Assembly (NCBI GenBank): GCA_020354575.1 | Contig: CP070649.1 | Location: forward strand, 915,170-947,632 | DNA length: 32,463 bases | Reading direction: 5' to 3' | From: Candidatus Bathyarchaeota archaeon | GTDB lineage: Archaea; Thermoproteota; Bathyarchaeia; Bathyarchaeales; SOJC01 | In this document: piece by piece, positions 7,590-15,656 of the stretch | Layout of the letters: every line of letters begins with the position of its first letter | Position numbering within the stretch: the stretch's first letter is position 1 | The notes under the pieces: model-generated | What the model was told of the DNA's origin: nothing | Seen by the model: the letters and a program-made list of their open reading frames with translations, nothing else | Databases searched by the model: none | Made by a program: the position numbers and the translations under genes

Positions 7590-7901
7590 GGTTTTCGCGT
7601 AGTGAATCTATAGCATCCTTAGGTATTTTTTATGAGTCTTCTTTCTTTAGATAGCACCACTTCTGATTAGGTCTTCCATGATACACATAGAGTTTTCTCA
7701 ATATCTCAATTCAACTATATGATTCTCAGTCTTCCATCATATGTTGAATTTAACATTCAGGTTTAGATAATAATTTTAGTTCTTTGAAATCTCCACCAAA
7801 AAGAATCCCATGGCAGTTCCAAAAAGGCTCCACTATGGATATTTGCGACCAATAATTAGGAAGTCTAAGGCAAGTGCTCGTATTGTGTGCTGGGCTGCTG
7901 G

Positions 7902-8027
7902 TTAAGCTTTTTTGACTCGGTCCGTTGAATGAAGCCACAAGGTGCCCCATATCATCACAGAAGCAATCACTATCCAGAACATTATCACAAGCACCCTTGC
8001 CGCAGAGATAGTAATATCTTCAAACAT
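7902..8027 (-). CDS. Small membrane protein, 41 aa
   Basis: MFEDITISAARV, then one clear membrane helix (VLVIMFWIVIASVMIWGTLWL), then a short basic tail HSTDRVKKA. This layout of acidic N-terminus, single helix and positive C-terminus is typical of real single-pass peptides and unlikely by chance in a 40%-GC spacer. The ribosome site is weak and no family is recognised. It stands alone between two tRNA genes. Confidence 0.5.
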   Translation of the reverse strand: MFEDITISAARVLVIMFWIVIASVMIWGTLWLHSTDRVKKA

Positions 8028-8217
8028 TTTGAATCAGAGATAGAACTCTCAAAGCATCCTAAAAGCTAAATTCCGTCATCGAAATGCTTGAGATTGCGAG
8101 AATAATTCTGTTGAGACATATTACCATCTTCGTAGTAATCCATTTATTATTACTAGCTAATTAGTTTAGTTTGAGCGCCCACGACGACAATGTGAATTTG
8201 TCGGAGAAAGGAGAAGG

Positions 8218-8267
8218 CATTGCGGAGCTGAGAGGAAATCTATCCCTCCTAACTCCTCTCGGCAATG
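8218..8267. repeat. Interrupted inverted repeat (possible structured RNA)
   Basis: CATTGC (8218-8223) pairs with GCAATG (8262-8267), and GAGAGG (8230-8235) with CCTCTC (8255-8260), giving two 6-bp stems separated by an asymmetric internal loop (6 nt against 1) and closed by a 19-nt loop. No T-run follows, so it is not a simple terminator. Confidence 0.5.
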
Positions 8268-8373
8268 ATCAACATATTTCTGGAAATCTGAAGAGGCTCT
8301 CATAGTTGAATCTTTAGCTTTCTGAAATTTGTGAAAGACAAATGCAGTTTACGTGCTTGCATATATATAATAG

Positions 8374-8467
8374 CGGGCCCGTCGGGAATTGAACCCGAGA
8401 CCCCCGGGTTAAAAGCCCGGTGCTCTAGACGCCAACTATGGCACTATCCTTGCTGAGCTACGGGCCC
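8374..8467 (-). tRNA. tRNA-Lys (TTT) with a 19-nt intron in the D-loop
   Basis: Acceptor GGGCCCG/CGGGCCC, anticodon loop CTTTTAA on CCGGG/CCCGG (anticodon TTT), T arm TCGGG-TTCAATT-CCCGA, discriminator G. The genomic D-loop is far too long. Removing 19 nt (8427-8445, or a 1-2 nt shift owing to a TAG repeat) restores D arm GCTC-AGCAAGGATA-GAGC with A14, G18, G19 and A21. The intron folds as GTGCCA-TAGT-TGGCGT, and splice sites then fall in 3-nt bulges ATA and CTA, a relaxed bulge-helix-bulge for the archaeal splicing endonuclease. The mature tRNA is 75 nt. Confidence 0.92.
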
Positions 8468-8592
8468 TTGCAGGGATTCACATTAAAAGCCAACCTTGAT
8501 CTTCTTTAATTTTGCGATGCTTTCAAAGCATCCTGCTGCCCATAAAATAAAAATCAGGCGTATCAGTATCTTAATACGAGGAAGAGCATTTA

Positions 8593-9222
8593 TTGAAGCA
8601 GCTTTTAAAGGAGTTGATTAACGAAAAGGCTCCTGGTCCGAGTCCCTCCTTTTCAGTAGTTCACTTGGTAAAAGCATTAGATTTAATTGCAAAATCCCCG
8701 ATTGGCCGAACGAGACTTGCCAAGGAATTATTCTTGGGTGAAGGAGCCACTCGAACTTTGATAAATCGGCTAAAAGACAATAATCTTATCACTGTAGATC
8801 GATTCGGTTGTTTTTTCTCAATGAAGGGGAAAAAGCTGTGGAATTCATTACATGAAGTTCTCCCAAGGAAAATGTCTTTAGAAAGAAGCGGATTGACGCT
8901 TGCAACATTCAACACAGCATTGCTAGTTAAAGGGTTTAGCAACAAGGTTAGGGGGGGAATGGAGCAACGAGATGCTGCGCTATTGGTGGGTGCAAAGGGT
9001 GCAACAACCTTGACCTTCAAAAAGGGTAAGCTCATATTCCCTGTGGATGATAGAGATGTTTCTGTGGATTTTCCGCAAGTTCATAGACAAATTGTTGATT
9101 CCTTGAACCCAGAGGAAAACGATGTCATTGTTATTGGCAGTGCTGATACATTGGAAAAGGCAGAGTATGGTGCTTTGGCCGCAGCATTGAGCCTCTTTAA
9201 TGACATCGATATTAATAAGTGA
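8593..9222 (+). CDS. DUF4443 winged-helix protein
   Basis: 209 aa. Residues about 20-85 form a winged helix (ALDLIAKSPIGRTRLAKEL, then ATRTLINRLKDNNLITVD). The rest, from about 95, is an alpha/beta domain with repeated GxxGA-like turns (LLVGAKGATTLTF, IVIGSADTLEKAEYGALAAA), the arrangement known in archaeal DUF4443 proteins, which are thought to be transcription regulators with an effector domain. TTG at 8593 follows GAGGA by 10 bases. It converges on, and overlaps by 11 bp, the GPN GTPase gene. The ligand is unknown. Confidence 0.82.
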   Translation: MKQLLKELINEKAPGPSPSFSVVHLVKALDLIAKSPIGRTRLAKELFLGEGATRTLINRLKDNNLITVDRFGCFFSMKGKKLWNSLHEVLPRKMSLERSGLTLATFNTALLVKGFSNKVRGGMEQRDAALLVGAKGATTLTFKKGKLIFPVDDRDVSVDFPQVHRQIVDSLNPEENDVIVIGSADTLEKAEYGALAAALSLFNDIDINK

Positions 9223-9973
9223 ACTTCTCTCCACCCGTAAAAATGCGTTCAAGGACCATGTTTAAATCAATTAGTCCTTTGTTGGATTTTGCAGAAACTG
9301 GAATCAGAAGAAAATGAAGATCTAGACTGTAAATCGCGTACATCATGTCCCGGCTTAATAGACGTTTTGTGCCCTTTAATTCCTGTTCAATGATCATTTC
9401 TAAGGTTTCGGGGTTTTTCGACCATTCAACAATTGCATCAATTTTTTCTGGTGGAAGAAGATCACATTTTGATAATACATGTGCTTGTGGAATGACAAGT
9501 CTATTAAAGACAGCGGCAGAGAGAAAAAGGTTCGAAATGTAATTGGCAGGATTTAAGGAGAAGACAGAGTCAAAAAGATATACAATTGCTTTGGGTTCTT
9601 TTGTTAGTTCCATTGTAATATATGGACCACAGGCTCTAAAGGCAAAGAGCTCAATTTGTCCCGGAGTGTCCACCAAGACAACATCTGAGTCGATGTCTTG
9701 AAGTTTATTGCTGAGGGTTTCTACATGCCCAGCAATAAGATCAGTAGCCATAATTAAGGCACCATTCGGTCCTAGTTGATGCTTTTCCATTAAATCGGAT
9801 ATGCTAACGTAGTCTCTTACATCCAGATCAGGAGTATAGGGCAATGTCATCACGCCAGGATCTAAATTCAATATAGTTACATCTTGCTTTGACATTCTCA
9901 ACCACTCAGAGAATGTTGAGGTGAGTAGGCTTTTTCCGGATCCGGCTGTGCCCACAATGAAAATGAGAAACAT
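9212..9973 (-). CDS. GPN-loop GTPase
   Basis: Archaeal homologue of GPN/XAB1 GTPases, which in eukaryotes help assemble and import RNA polymerase; the archaeal protein is a homodimeric GTPase. Seen: P-loop GTAGSGKS, switch NLDPG, the signature Gly-Pro-Asn in QLGPNGAL, VDTPGQIELF, and base-recognition SKCD. ATG at 9973 (MFLIFIVGTAGSGKS) is chosen because family members begin just before the P-loop; a GTG 12 codons upstream abuts the cinA stop directly. 253 aa. It is cotranscribed behind the CinA-like gene. Confidence 0.92.
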   Translation of the reverse strand: MFLIFIVGTAGSGKSLLTSTFSEWLRMSKQDVTILNLDPGVMTLPYTPDLDVRDYVSISDLMEKHQLGPNGALIMATDLIAGHVETLSNKLQDIDSDVVLVDTPGQIELFAFRACGPYITMELTKEPKAIVYLFDSVFSLNPANYISNLFLSAAVFNRLVIPQAHVLSKCDLLPPEKIDAIVEWSKNPETLEMIIEQELKGTKRLLSRDMMYAIYSLDLHFLLIPVSAKSNKGLIDLNMVLERIFTGGEKFTY

Positions 9974-10009
9974 AGTCTCAACGCCATGTATTATAGAATG
10001 TGTATCCAC

Positions 10010-10840
10010 CTAAGCTTTATCGGGTTTTTTTGGTTGTTTAATCTTTCCACCCTTTGCTTTGATCAGCTCAGATAATTGCGCTAGTGCTCTGCGGACTCCT
10101 TTTTTCGCAATCTCAATGACTTCTGCCGTAGTGGAGAGGTGAAGCTCAATCCTTGGTTTTTTCTCAGCCCCCATTGGATGAGATTTAATGTAGACATAGG
10201 GATTATCATGCATAATTTGTTCTATGAGAGGAGCCATTTCCGACTCCATAATTCCATTTACAAAAAGACTGGTCTCAAAAAATGTCAAGTTAGTAGCCGC
10301 TTTCTTAAGAACTGGCAGAAGTGAAGCTTCAAAAATTGCTCTCATCTCTAACGGGACACCAGGTAATGAAAAAATCGTAATATCACCCCGTTTAATTTCA
10401 ATTGCTGGTGCCGTACCTACAGGATTTGGCAAGGGTTTGGCTTCTTCAGGAATTTCAGCCATTTTTCTCCTGGCGGGAGTCAACTTAAAAGGTTTCTGAC
10501 TCATGACTACAGCATATTCAACATATTTCTTTCTGATCATATTCAGGGCAATTTGGTTCATTCGTAATTTTGAATCAAAAGCAGCAGCAACACCCTTTAA
10601 CGTTTTATCGTCGAAGGTGGGCCCTAAACCTCCAGTTGTAATAATAAACAGCGGATTTCGTTGGAAAGCATCAAGCAAAGTCTGTGCAATTTCCTCAATA
10701 ATATCGCCTATAACAGTTATCCTACTGATAGTCAGCCCAAGAGAAGTTATCCTCTTTGAGAGCCATTGAGCATTTGTGTTAAGAGTTTTTCCAATTAGCA
10801 ATTCGTTTCCTATCGAAATGAGCTCGACATTTTCAACCAT
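10010..10840 (-). CDS. CinA-type molybdopterin-binding-fold protein
   Basis: 276 aa stand-alone CinA N-terminal (COG1058) domain without the C-terminal NMN deamidase domain of bacterial CinA. Motifs: SIGNELLIGKTLNTNAQWL at the N-terminus, TTGGLGPTFDDKT, PNPVGTAPA and FSLPGVPLEM. In bacteria this domain has ADP-ribose pyrophosphatase activity, so nicotinamide-nucleotide repair is the likely field. The Lys/Pro-rich tail (KQPKKPDKA) is an extension. AAAGGGAT precedes the ATG. The GPN GTPase follows without a gap. Confidence 0.88.
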   Translation of the reverse strand: MVENVELISIGNELLIGKTLNTNAQWLSKRITSLGLTISRITVIGDIIEEIAQTLLDAFQRNPLFIITTGGLGPTFDDKTLKGVAAAFDSKLRMNQIALNMIRKKYVEYAVVMSQKPFKLTPARRKMAEIPEEAKPLPNPVGTAPAIEIKRGDITIFSLPGVPLEMRAIFEASLLPVLKKAATNLTFFETSLFVNGIMESEMAPLIEQIMHDNPYVYIKSHPMGAEKKPRIELHLSTTAEVIEIAKKGVRRALAQLSELIKAKGGKIKQPKKPDKA

Positions 10841-10944
10841 TTGAAATCCCTTTTGTAAAGCAAGTCCTATGTGAGGATAGGTTGGAAAGAATAAAAAGGC
10901 AGTTGTCTAGACCAACGTCTCAAACGCTATGTAGTTTTTGGTTC

Positions 10945-11151
10945 CTATTTCTTTTTGCCAAGCCACCATTTCAGGTATTCTTTTTGTTCCTTTTTGCGTT
11001 CTTCCTTGTCTGACCCAAATTTCGGGCGGAACTGCTGTCTTAGCTCGATTAGCTCTTGGTGAGTGACGGAAAGCCCACAGCTTTTACATACATAGCGTTT
11101 TGTCATGGAGATGTACTTCATTTCGCCTCCACACTCTGGGCAATATGGCAT
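10945..11151 (-). CDS. Small zinc-ribbon protein
   Basis: 68 aa. A single zinc ribbon with ligands YCPECGG and YVCKSCG, then a highly charged helix (DKEERKKEQKEYLKWWLGKKK). A GAGGAAGAG ribosome site precedes the ATG. The fold resembles archaeal zinc-ribbon proteins linked to transcription or translation factors. It lies between the CinA-like gene and a radical SAM gene, all minus strand. Function unknown. Confidence 0.85.
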   Translation of the reverse strand: MPYCPECGGEMKYISMTKRYVCKSCGLSVTHQELIELRQQFRPKFGSDKEERKKEQKEYLKWWLGKKK

Positions 11152-11224
11152 TTCTTCTGCTCTTCCTCGAGACTAGCAAGCTAGTTCAGAAAGAAATAGG
11201 TTTTGGTCGGTGTCAATGAGGAAG

Positions 11225-12325
11225 CTAGGTGATAAAATTCTGCAGTCCTGCCTTCTTAGCTAGTTCAATAGCTTCTTTACGTTCTGCCTGATTCAGTCGT
11301 CTTCTTAATTCGAGGACTTCATGGGCATTCCATTCAGGGCGATATTGAAACATAACGTTTACTCTAGTGGTAGGTCCTAAGTTATTTTTTATCCACTTAA
11401 AAATTGGTTTGACACAGCAGTCTAAATGATTGGGTAAAACTAGAACACGAATGATAAGTTCACCATATTTTTTTCCATATCTATGATTTCGAGTGCAGGC
11501 TGTCCAGTAGTCAGGAGCTTTGGAGATGCGTTTAGCACATTCGTTGTTTCCATATTTGAAGTCTAAAAGATAAACATCTGCAAATCCTGCAAGAAGCGCG
11601 GCTGTTTCTTTGCTATAATACGAGTTAGAGTTCCAGACAATAGGTACATTGGTGTTGACATGCTTGAAGGTTTCAAGCCACTGGGTCAGCCAGGGTGTTG
11701 GTTCGCCGCCCACCAGGTTGGCGTTTCGGCATCCATGATTCCTTAGGTTTTCTATTGCTTTTGCTAGTTGTTTCGGAGAATAGATTGCCCCTGGCTCCAT
11801 CCATTGAGATATGGTCCAGTTTTGACAGTGACAGCACCGCATTGTGCAACCTAGGGTAAAGATTGTTCCAGAAGGCACAAGCTCTGGTTCTTCTCCCAAA
11901 TGCTCAAATATGGTTGAGACTTTAATTTGTGTGTCACATTTGCAATAGCCTAGCTCATTTTTCCTTCTGTTGACGCGACATCGCCTTGAACAGAGATGAC
12001 AACTTGCTAGGATGCGATTTAAAATTGCAATCTTCAAGTCTAAGAAAGACTTCTTAGGCGATTCTAATTCCTCAATGTTTGTTAAGCAACTATCAATCTT
12101 CTTTTCTATTAGTGGAAACTCTTTGGATAATTGACAGTGCTTTTTCCATAACTTCGCCGTCGAATCCTTGTTGCCAAAATTAGCTGCAAGTTTTTTTGCA
12201 ATGACGAATTTGGCTATTTTCTGGTTCTGCATAACACCGAAATATCTTTCTAAGCTAGTGCGTGCATTCTTATCTCTTAATACAGTCATCGAATCAGGTC
12301 TTAGAAGCGCCCACAAATCAACCAT
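11225..12325 (-). CDS. Radical SAM protein of the PflX (COG1313) type
   Basis: 366 aa. A radical SAM domain with cluster motif CTMRCCHC (CxxxCxxC), followed by NLVGGEPTPWL, the SAM-binding GGE region. Ahead of it is a Cys-rich N-terminal part CHLCSRRCRVNRRKNELGYC shared with activases related to pyruvate-formate-lyase activating enzyme. Family role is unproven; a glycyl-radical or protein-modifying reaction is presumed. The first 100 residues are helical and variable. ATG at 12325 is chosen over an upstream TTG because a CATATAAAT TATA box (12347-12356) is 25 bp before it, giving a leaderless message separate from the upstream amrS-like gene. Confidence 0.87.
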   Translation of the reverse strand: MVDLWALLRPDSMTVLRDKNARTSLERYFGVMQNQKIAKFVIAKKLAANFGNKDSTAKLWKKHCQLSKEFPLIEKKIDSCLTNIEELESPKKSFLDLKIAILNRILASCHLCSRRCRVNRRKNELGYCKCDTQIKVSTIFEHLGEEPELVPSGTIFTLGCTMRCCHCQNWTISQWMEPGAIYSPKQLAKAIENLRNHGCRNANLVGGEPTPWLTQWLETFKHVNTNVPIVWNSNSYYSKETAALLAGFADVYLLDFKYGNNECAKRISKAPDYWTACTRNHRYGKKYGELIIRVLVLPNHLDCCVKPIFKWIKNNLGPTTRVNVMFQYRPEWNAHEVLELRRRLNQAERKEAIELAKKAGLQNFIT

Positions 12326-12346
12326 AAGAAAAGGACAAGCGCTCAA

Positions 12347-12356
12347 TTTATATGAT
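12347..12356 (-). promoter_or_regulatory. TATA box for the PflX-type gene
   Basis: Minus-strand CATATAAAT is centred 25-26 bp before ATG 12325 and lies in the 44-bp gap after the upstream radical SAM gene. It predicts an independent leaderless transcript. Confidence 0.5.
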
Positions 12357-12369
12357 ATGTCCCAACCCC

Positions 12370-13425
12370 TTAGAATAAAGCAAAAGGATATGCAACACTA
12401 GTAGAGTGAAGTTCCCCTTTTATGGGTATATAGCTTGAACATGCTGGACAGCGCACATTTTTTGTCAAATTCCATTTCACTATTTCAAATCCGAAGCGTT
12501 TTATCAATAACTCGTTACAGTGAGGACAATATGTGTTTTCAAGATGATGCCCGGGCACATTCCCAATATACACATAATTCAGACCAACTTCTTTAGCCAC
12601 AGCATAGGCTTTTTCTATGGTTGTCACTGAAGTCGCAGTTATTCCAGTCATTTTATAGTCCGGATGAAATCGCAGAAGATGAAAGGGTGTATCTCTGTCT
12701 AGATTGTCACGAACCCAGATAGCCAGCTCTTTAAGTCTATCCACGGAATCTCCGATTTTTTGGATTATGAGGTTGGTAATTTCAATATGAATGCCGTTAC
12801 GCCTCATTTCGATCAGTGTATCAAAAATTGGCTCAACTGAAGGTACCCGGGAAAACTTTCTGTAAAAATCTGGATCTGCTGCTCCTTTGAAGTCTACTGT
12901 TGCTGCGTCTAAATAGGGAGCAATAGTTCTAACCGCTTCTGGAGTCATGTATCCATTGGTCACAAAAGTGTTGAAGAATCCAACACTATTTGCGATTTTA
13001 GCTGTATCGTAAGCGTACTCAAAGAATATGGTAGGCTCAGTATATGTGTAGCTTATCCCTTCACAGCCATTGTCTCTAGCTGCTTTTACCACATTCTCAG
13101 GTGGAAAATGGTGTCCAACGATTTCTCTTTCTTGACTTATCTGCCAATTATCACAGAATTGACAGCGAAAGTTGCAGCCTACTGTGGCTATGGATAATAC
13201 TAGTGCTCCAGGATGAAAGTGCGCTAGGGGTTTTTTAGTTATAGGGTCAACGCATGCAGAGCAAGCTTTGGCATAGTTTTGAGTATATAAAGTTCCCTTC
13301 TCATTCTTTCTAACCAAGCAGAAACCGGTTCCATCATTATTTATTTTGCAGTGGCGTGAACATAAAAAGCAATGAACCTTTTGATCAGGCAACTTTTCAT
13401 ATAACATAGCTTCATGTAAAGACAA
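12370..13425 (-). CDS. amrS: AmmeMemoRadiSam-system radical SAM enzyme
   Basis: 351 aa; radical SAM enzyme of the COG1180 group known from AMMECR1/MEMO1-linked loci. Order: Cys-rich N-terminus CFLCSRHCKINNDGTGFC, cluster motif CNFRCQFC, NWQISQ, SYTYTEPTIFFEY, then TIM-barrel strands, and a C-terminal zinc ribbon (CPHC...CPAC). The product of the system is unknown in archaea; a protein or small-molecule radical modification is expected. TTG at 13425 is used, since family members start a few residues before HEAMLYEKL and GAGATGG precedes it. The open frame reaches GTG 13479, but that abuts a TATA-like element. Neither MEMO nor AMMECR1 is in the window. Confidence 0.85.
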   Translation of the reverse strand: MSLHEAMLYEKLPDQKVHCFLCSRHCKINNDGTGFCLVRKNEKGTLYTQNYAKACSACVDPITKKPLAHFHPGALVLSIATVGCNFRCQFCDNWQISQEREIVGHHFPPENVVKAARDNGCEGISYTYTEPTIFFEYAYDTAKIANSVGFFNTFVTNGYMTPEAVRTIAPYLDAATVDFKGAADPDFYRKFSRVPSVEPIFDTLIEMRRNGIHIEITNLIIQKIGDSVDRLKELAIWVRDNLDRDTPFHLLRFHPDYKMTGITATSVTTIEKAYAVAKEVGLNYVYIGNVPGHHLENTYCPHCNELLIKRFGFEIVKWNLTKNVRCPACSSYIPIKGELHSTSVAYPFALF

Positions 13426-13481
13426 AAATGACCATCTCAGTAGTAATTGTGCATTTTCGTAATAGATATTGTTTCTCACAA

Positions 13482-13519
13482 ATCTTAAATATTACCGTTT
13501 GGTAATTACCTTTTGGTAA
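13482..13519. promoter_or_regulatory. Divergent promoter with two tandem TTACC-N4-GGTAA operators
   Basis: Two abutting 14-bp dyads, TTACC-GTTT-GGTAA (13492-13505) and TTACC-TTTT-GGTAA (13506-13519), form a 28-bp block that is itself a near-perfect palindrome. A minus-strand TATA-like ATTTAAG (13483-13490) directly adjoins it on the amrS side. The traB-like gene starts 76 bp away on the other side, so one regulator could control both. Confidence 0.7.
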
Positions 13520-13594
13520 TTAAACAAGTCTAAAGTATGGTCGCATATGCAACAGGAGAAAAAACAGACTGTATCAAATTATTAGGGATTTCTT

Positions 13595-14311
13595 ATGAAA
13601 ACAGAAATACTGGATATCGATTACAATGGATATGTCAATCTACTAGGAACCGCCCACTTCACCAGACGGAGTCTTATGGAAGCCTGTGAAGCCGTGCAGA
13701 TGCTTGAGCCAACGGATTTGGCAATAGAGTTGGATCTGCAGCGCTTCCAATTTCTGAATAGAAGATGTTTTGGTTGTCCAGATCAGGCAGAGTGTTCAAG
13801 AAGATGTGAATTTGTTGGAGCCACTGATGCCTTAGGCAACGTAAGTGCAAATATTTGGCTTATTGATATGTCTGAAAGAGAAATTTCAGAAAGGATTCGA
13901 CGGCTTTTGCCATATTCTAGAAACTGGTGGTTTTCGATGGTGACTTTTGCGTTTTGGCCCCAGCTTGAGGGAGATAGAGACAAGGAAGTATTATTATGGG
14001 AAAAAGGATACAAGGAAGAAGTTCTGAAGCAACATACAAAAAGATTAGAGGTATTACGAGCAAAGTCTCCTCACTTATGGCGTGTCTTGATTGACGAAAG
14101 GAATACGTTGATGGCTGCGAGGCTTGCGTGGATTGTAACACAGAATTTAAAGGCGGAAAAGGAAGTAAGGGTTTTGGCTCTAACAGGAGCAGCCCACGTA
14201 AAGGGAATTGCTGCGTTGTTGGGTTGTCCAGCACAGCTAGGAGAAGAGCTACGAAGACTGAGACTAAAGTTCACAAGTCCACAGTTGATACGAAGAGTTA
14301 GCGTAAATTAG
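13595..14311 (+). CDS. TraB/Tiki-family protein with an inserted Cys cluster
   Basis: 238 aa. Two conserved TraB-family GxxH motifs: LLGTAHFTRRS near the N-terminus and ALTGAAHVKGI near the C-terminus, with ELDLQRF and ERNTLMA between them. The fold is shared with Tiki metalloproteases and ChaN/EreA-like proteins. Between these lies CFGCPDQAECSRRC, four Cys in a compact pattern that could hold zinc or an Fe-S cluster. A central WWFSMVTFAFW segment may touch membrane. AGGGAT precedes the ATG by 7 bases. It is divergent from the amrS-like gene across the shared double operator, which suggests co-regulation. Confidence 0.82.
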   Translation: MKTEILDIDYNGYVNLLGTAHFTRRSLMEACEAVQMLEPTDLAIELDLQRFQFLNRRCFGCPDQAECSRRCEFVGATDALGNVSANIWLIDMSEREISERIRRLLPYSRNWWFSMVTFAFWPQLEGDRDKEVLLWEKGYKEEVLKQHTKRLEVLRAKSPHLWRVLIDERNTLMAARLAWIVTQNLKAEKEVRVLALTGAAHVKGIAALLGCPAQLGEELRRLRLKFTSPQLIRRVSVN

Positions 14312-14476
14312 ATTGAGATAATCTTCTCATGATTAATTTGTTCACCAGAACCAAGTTGCCTCCACGTATAGCTTTGCATGGAGTGGAATTTGCGCCAACA
14401 TTTTTTGAAGACCGACAAGCTCGAAAGAGTTTTGAATAGAATCGAATATTTCATAAGCGAGGTAGGTGTCATTTAA

Positions 14477-15535
14477 ATGGCGAAAATAAAAGTTGGGCTA
14501 GCTGGGATTGGAAATTGCGCCTCAGGCTTTGTCCAAGGCTTAAGTTACTATAAGAATCCTAAGAATCAAAAAGATTCCATTGGCCTCAGACAGACGTTTT
14601 TAGCAGGTTATCATCCCAAGGATATTGAAGTCGTGGCAGCTTTTGATGTCGATGCAAGAAAAATTGGAAAGGACTTATCAGCAGCAATTTTTTCAGAGCC
14701 CAATAATACTTTGAAGTTTGCCGAAGTTCCAGAATTAGGTGTCTCTGTGCATAAGGGACAGGTTTTGGATGGACTGGGAAGCTACCTTAAAGACGTAATA
14801 AAAGTTGGTGCTTCGCCGGCAGCTAGTGCGTCGCAAGTGCTGAAAGAAACTGATGCGGAAATGCTAGTGAGTCTTTTGCCGGGTGGAGCAGCAAAAGCTA
14901 CTCAATGGTATGCAAAAGAGGCCCTGCACGCTGGTTGTGCCTTCATTAATGTTACACCAGTTAGAATCGCTAGTGACTCAACCTGGGATGAACAATTCAG
15001 AAATGCGAAGTTGCCAGTTGTAGGCGATGATTTAATTGACCAGATTGGAGCTACTACCTTGCATAAAATGTTGATAAAGCTTCTTGACGAACAAGGAGTT
15101 CGCATTTCAGAGACTTATCAGCTGGACGTAGGTGGTGGAACGGAGTCTTTGGATACCTTAGAAAGAAGCCGAGACACTAAACGCATCGCAAAGACAAAAA
15201 CCATTAGGACGACCCTACCCTATGAAACCTCGATAGTAGCGGGAACGACAGACTACGTTGATTTTCTGCGGAATAGACGAGACAGCTACTTGTGGATAAA
15301 AGGAATGTATTTTGGGAAGGCTCCAATGGAAATGGAATTAAGGCTGTGCACGGTTGATGGTCCAAATGCAGGCTCTGTTCTTCTGGATGTCATTAGGGCA
15401 GTTAAGGTTGCTCTTGAAAGAGGGGAGTCAGGAGCAATACAAAGCATATCTGCTTTCGCCTTTAAACACCCACCCGAAATAGTGTCGTTTAGGAGAGCAG
15501 CACAATTATTCAAGAAATTCTTGTTTGAAAAATGA
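14477..15535 (+). CDS. Myo-inositol-1-phosphate synthase paralogue, divergent
   Basis: 352 aa of the inositol-3-phosphate synthase family (COG1260), which isomerises glucose 6-phosphate using bound NAD; in archaea the product feeds inositol phospholipids. The Rossmann motif GLAGIGNCASGF and the core FDVDARKIGKDL are kept. Compared with the paralogue at 15657, conserved positions are changed: GDDLIDQIGATTLH for GDDIKSQLGATILH, and VGGGTESLDT for LGGNTDFLNM. The Lys in TKRIAKT is kept. Altered substrate or loss of activity is possible. Lys-rich KNPKNQKDSIGLRQT takes the place of the second cofactor-side loop. The ATG follows GCGAGGTAGGTGTC. Confidence 0.88.
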   Translation: MAKIKVGLAGIGNCASGFVQGLSYYKNPKNQKDSIGLRQTFLAGYHPKDIEVVAAFDVDARKIGKDLSAAIFSEPNNTLKFAEVPELGVSVHKGQVLDGLGSYLKDVIKVGASPAASASQVLKETDAEMLVSLLPGGAAKATQWYAKEALHAGCAFINVTPVRIASDSTWDEQFRNAKLPVVGDDLIDQIGATTLHKMLIKLLDEQGVRISETYQLDVGGGTESLDTLERSRDTKRIAKTKTIRTTLPYETSIVAGTTDYVDFLRNRRDSYLWIKGMYFGKAPMEMELRLCTVDGPNAGSVLLDVIRAVKVALERGESGAIQSISAFAFKHPPEIVSFRRAAQLFKKFLFEK

Positions 15536-15656
15536 GTAAGAGTTCATCCATGAATAAATTTGAAGGATGGCAGGAGGACAGGGTCTCATTGATTCCTATT
15601 TTCTGTTTTCTTGGAACATAAGATCTGCTTCGTATTATTCCCAATCCGAATATCTA

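Larger units (their letters stand above)
7464..8373. other. Long intergenic region between tRNA-Asp and tRNA-Lys
   Basis: About 0.9 kb with little coding content. It contains a 12-bp tandem repeat (7554-7589), a 41-aa membrane peptide ORF (7902-8027, minus) and a long interrupted inverted repeat (8218-8267). Other ORFs here have no plausible start signals or protein-like composition. Confidence 0.6.

Noticed and set aside
7750-7950. 66-aa minus-strand ORF in the tRNA spacer.
   Set aside because: Overlaps the better-supported 41-aa membrane peptide in another frame and lacks protein-like character.
8084-8164. 26-aa hydrophobic plus-strand ORF (MLEIARIILLRH...).
   Set aside because: Too short, with no promoter or ribosome site; hydrophobicity comes from an AT-rich stretch.
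8266-8335. Possible C/D box guide RNA: ATGATCA, CTGA, TAGTTGA, CTGA with suitable spacings.
   Set aside because: The first box has the G of the sheared G-A pair replaced by C and the internal box matches poorly, so the kink-turn would not form.
14329-14439. 36-aa ORF between the TraB and inositol-synthase genes.
   Set aside because: No clear ribosome site or TATA box at the right distance, and no recognisable feature.
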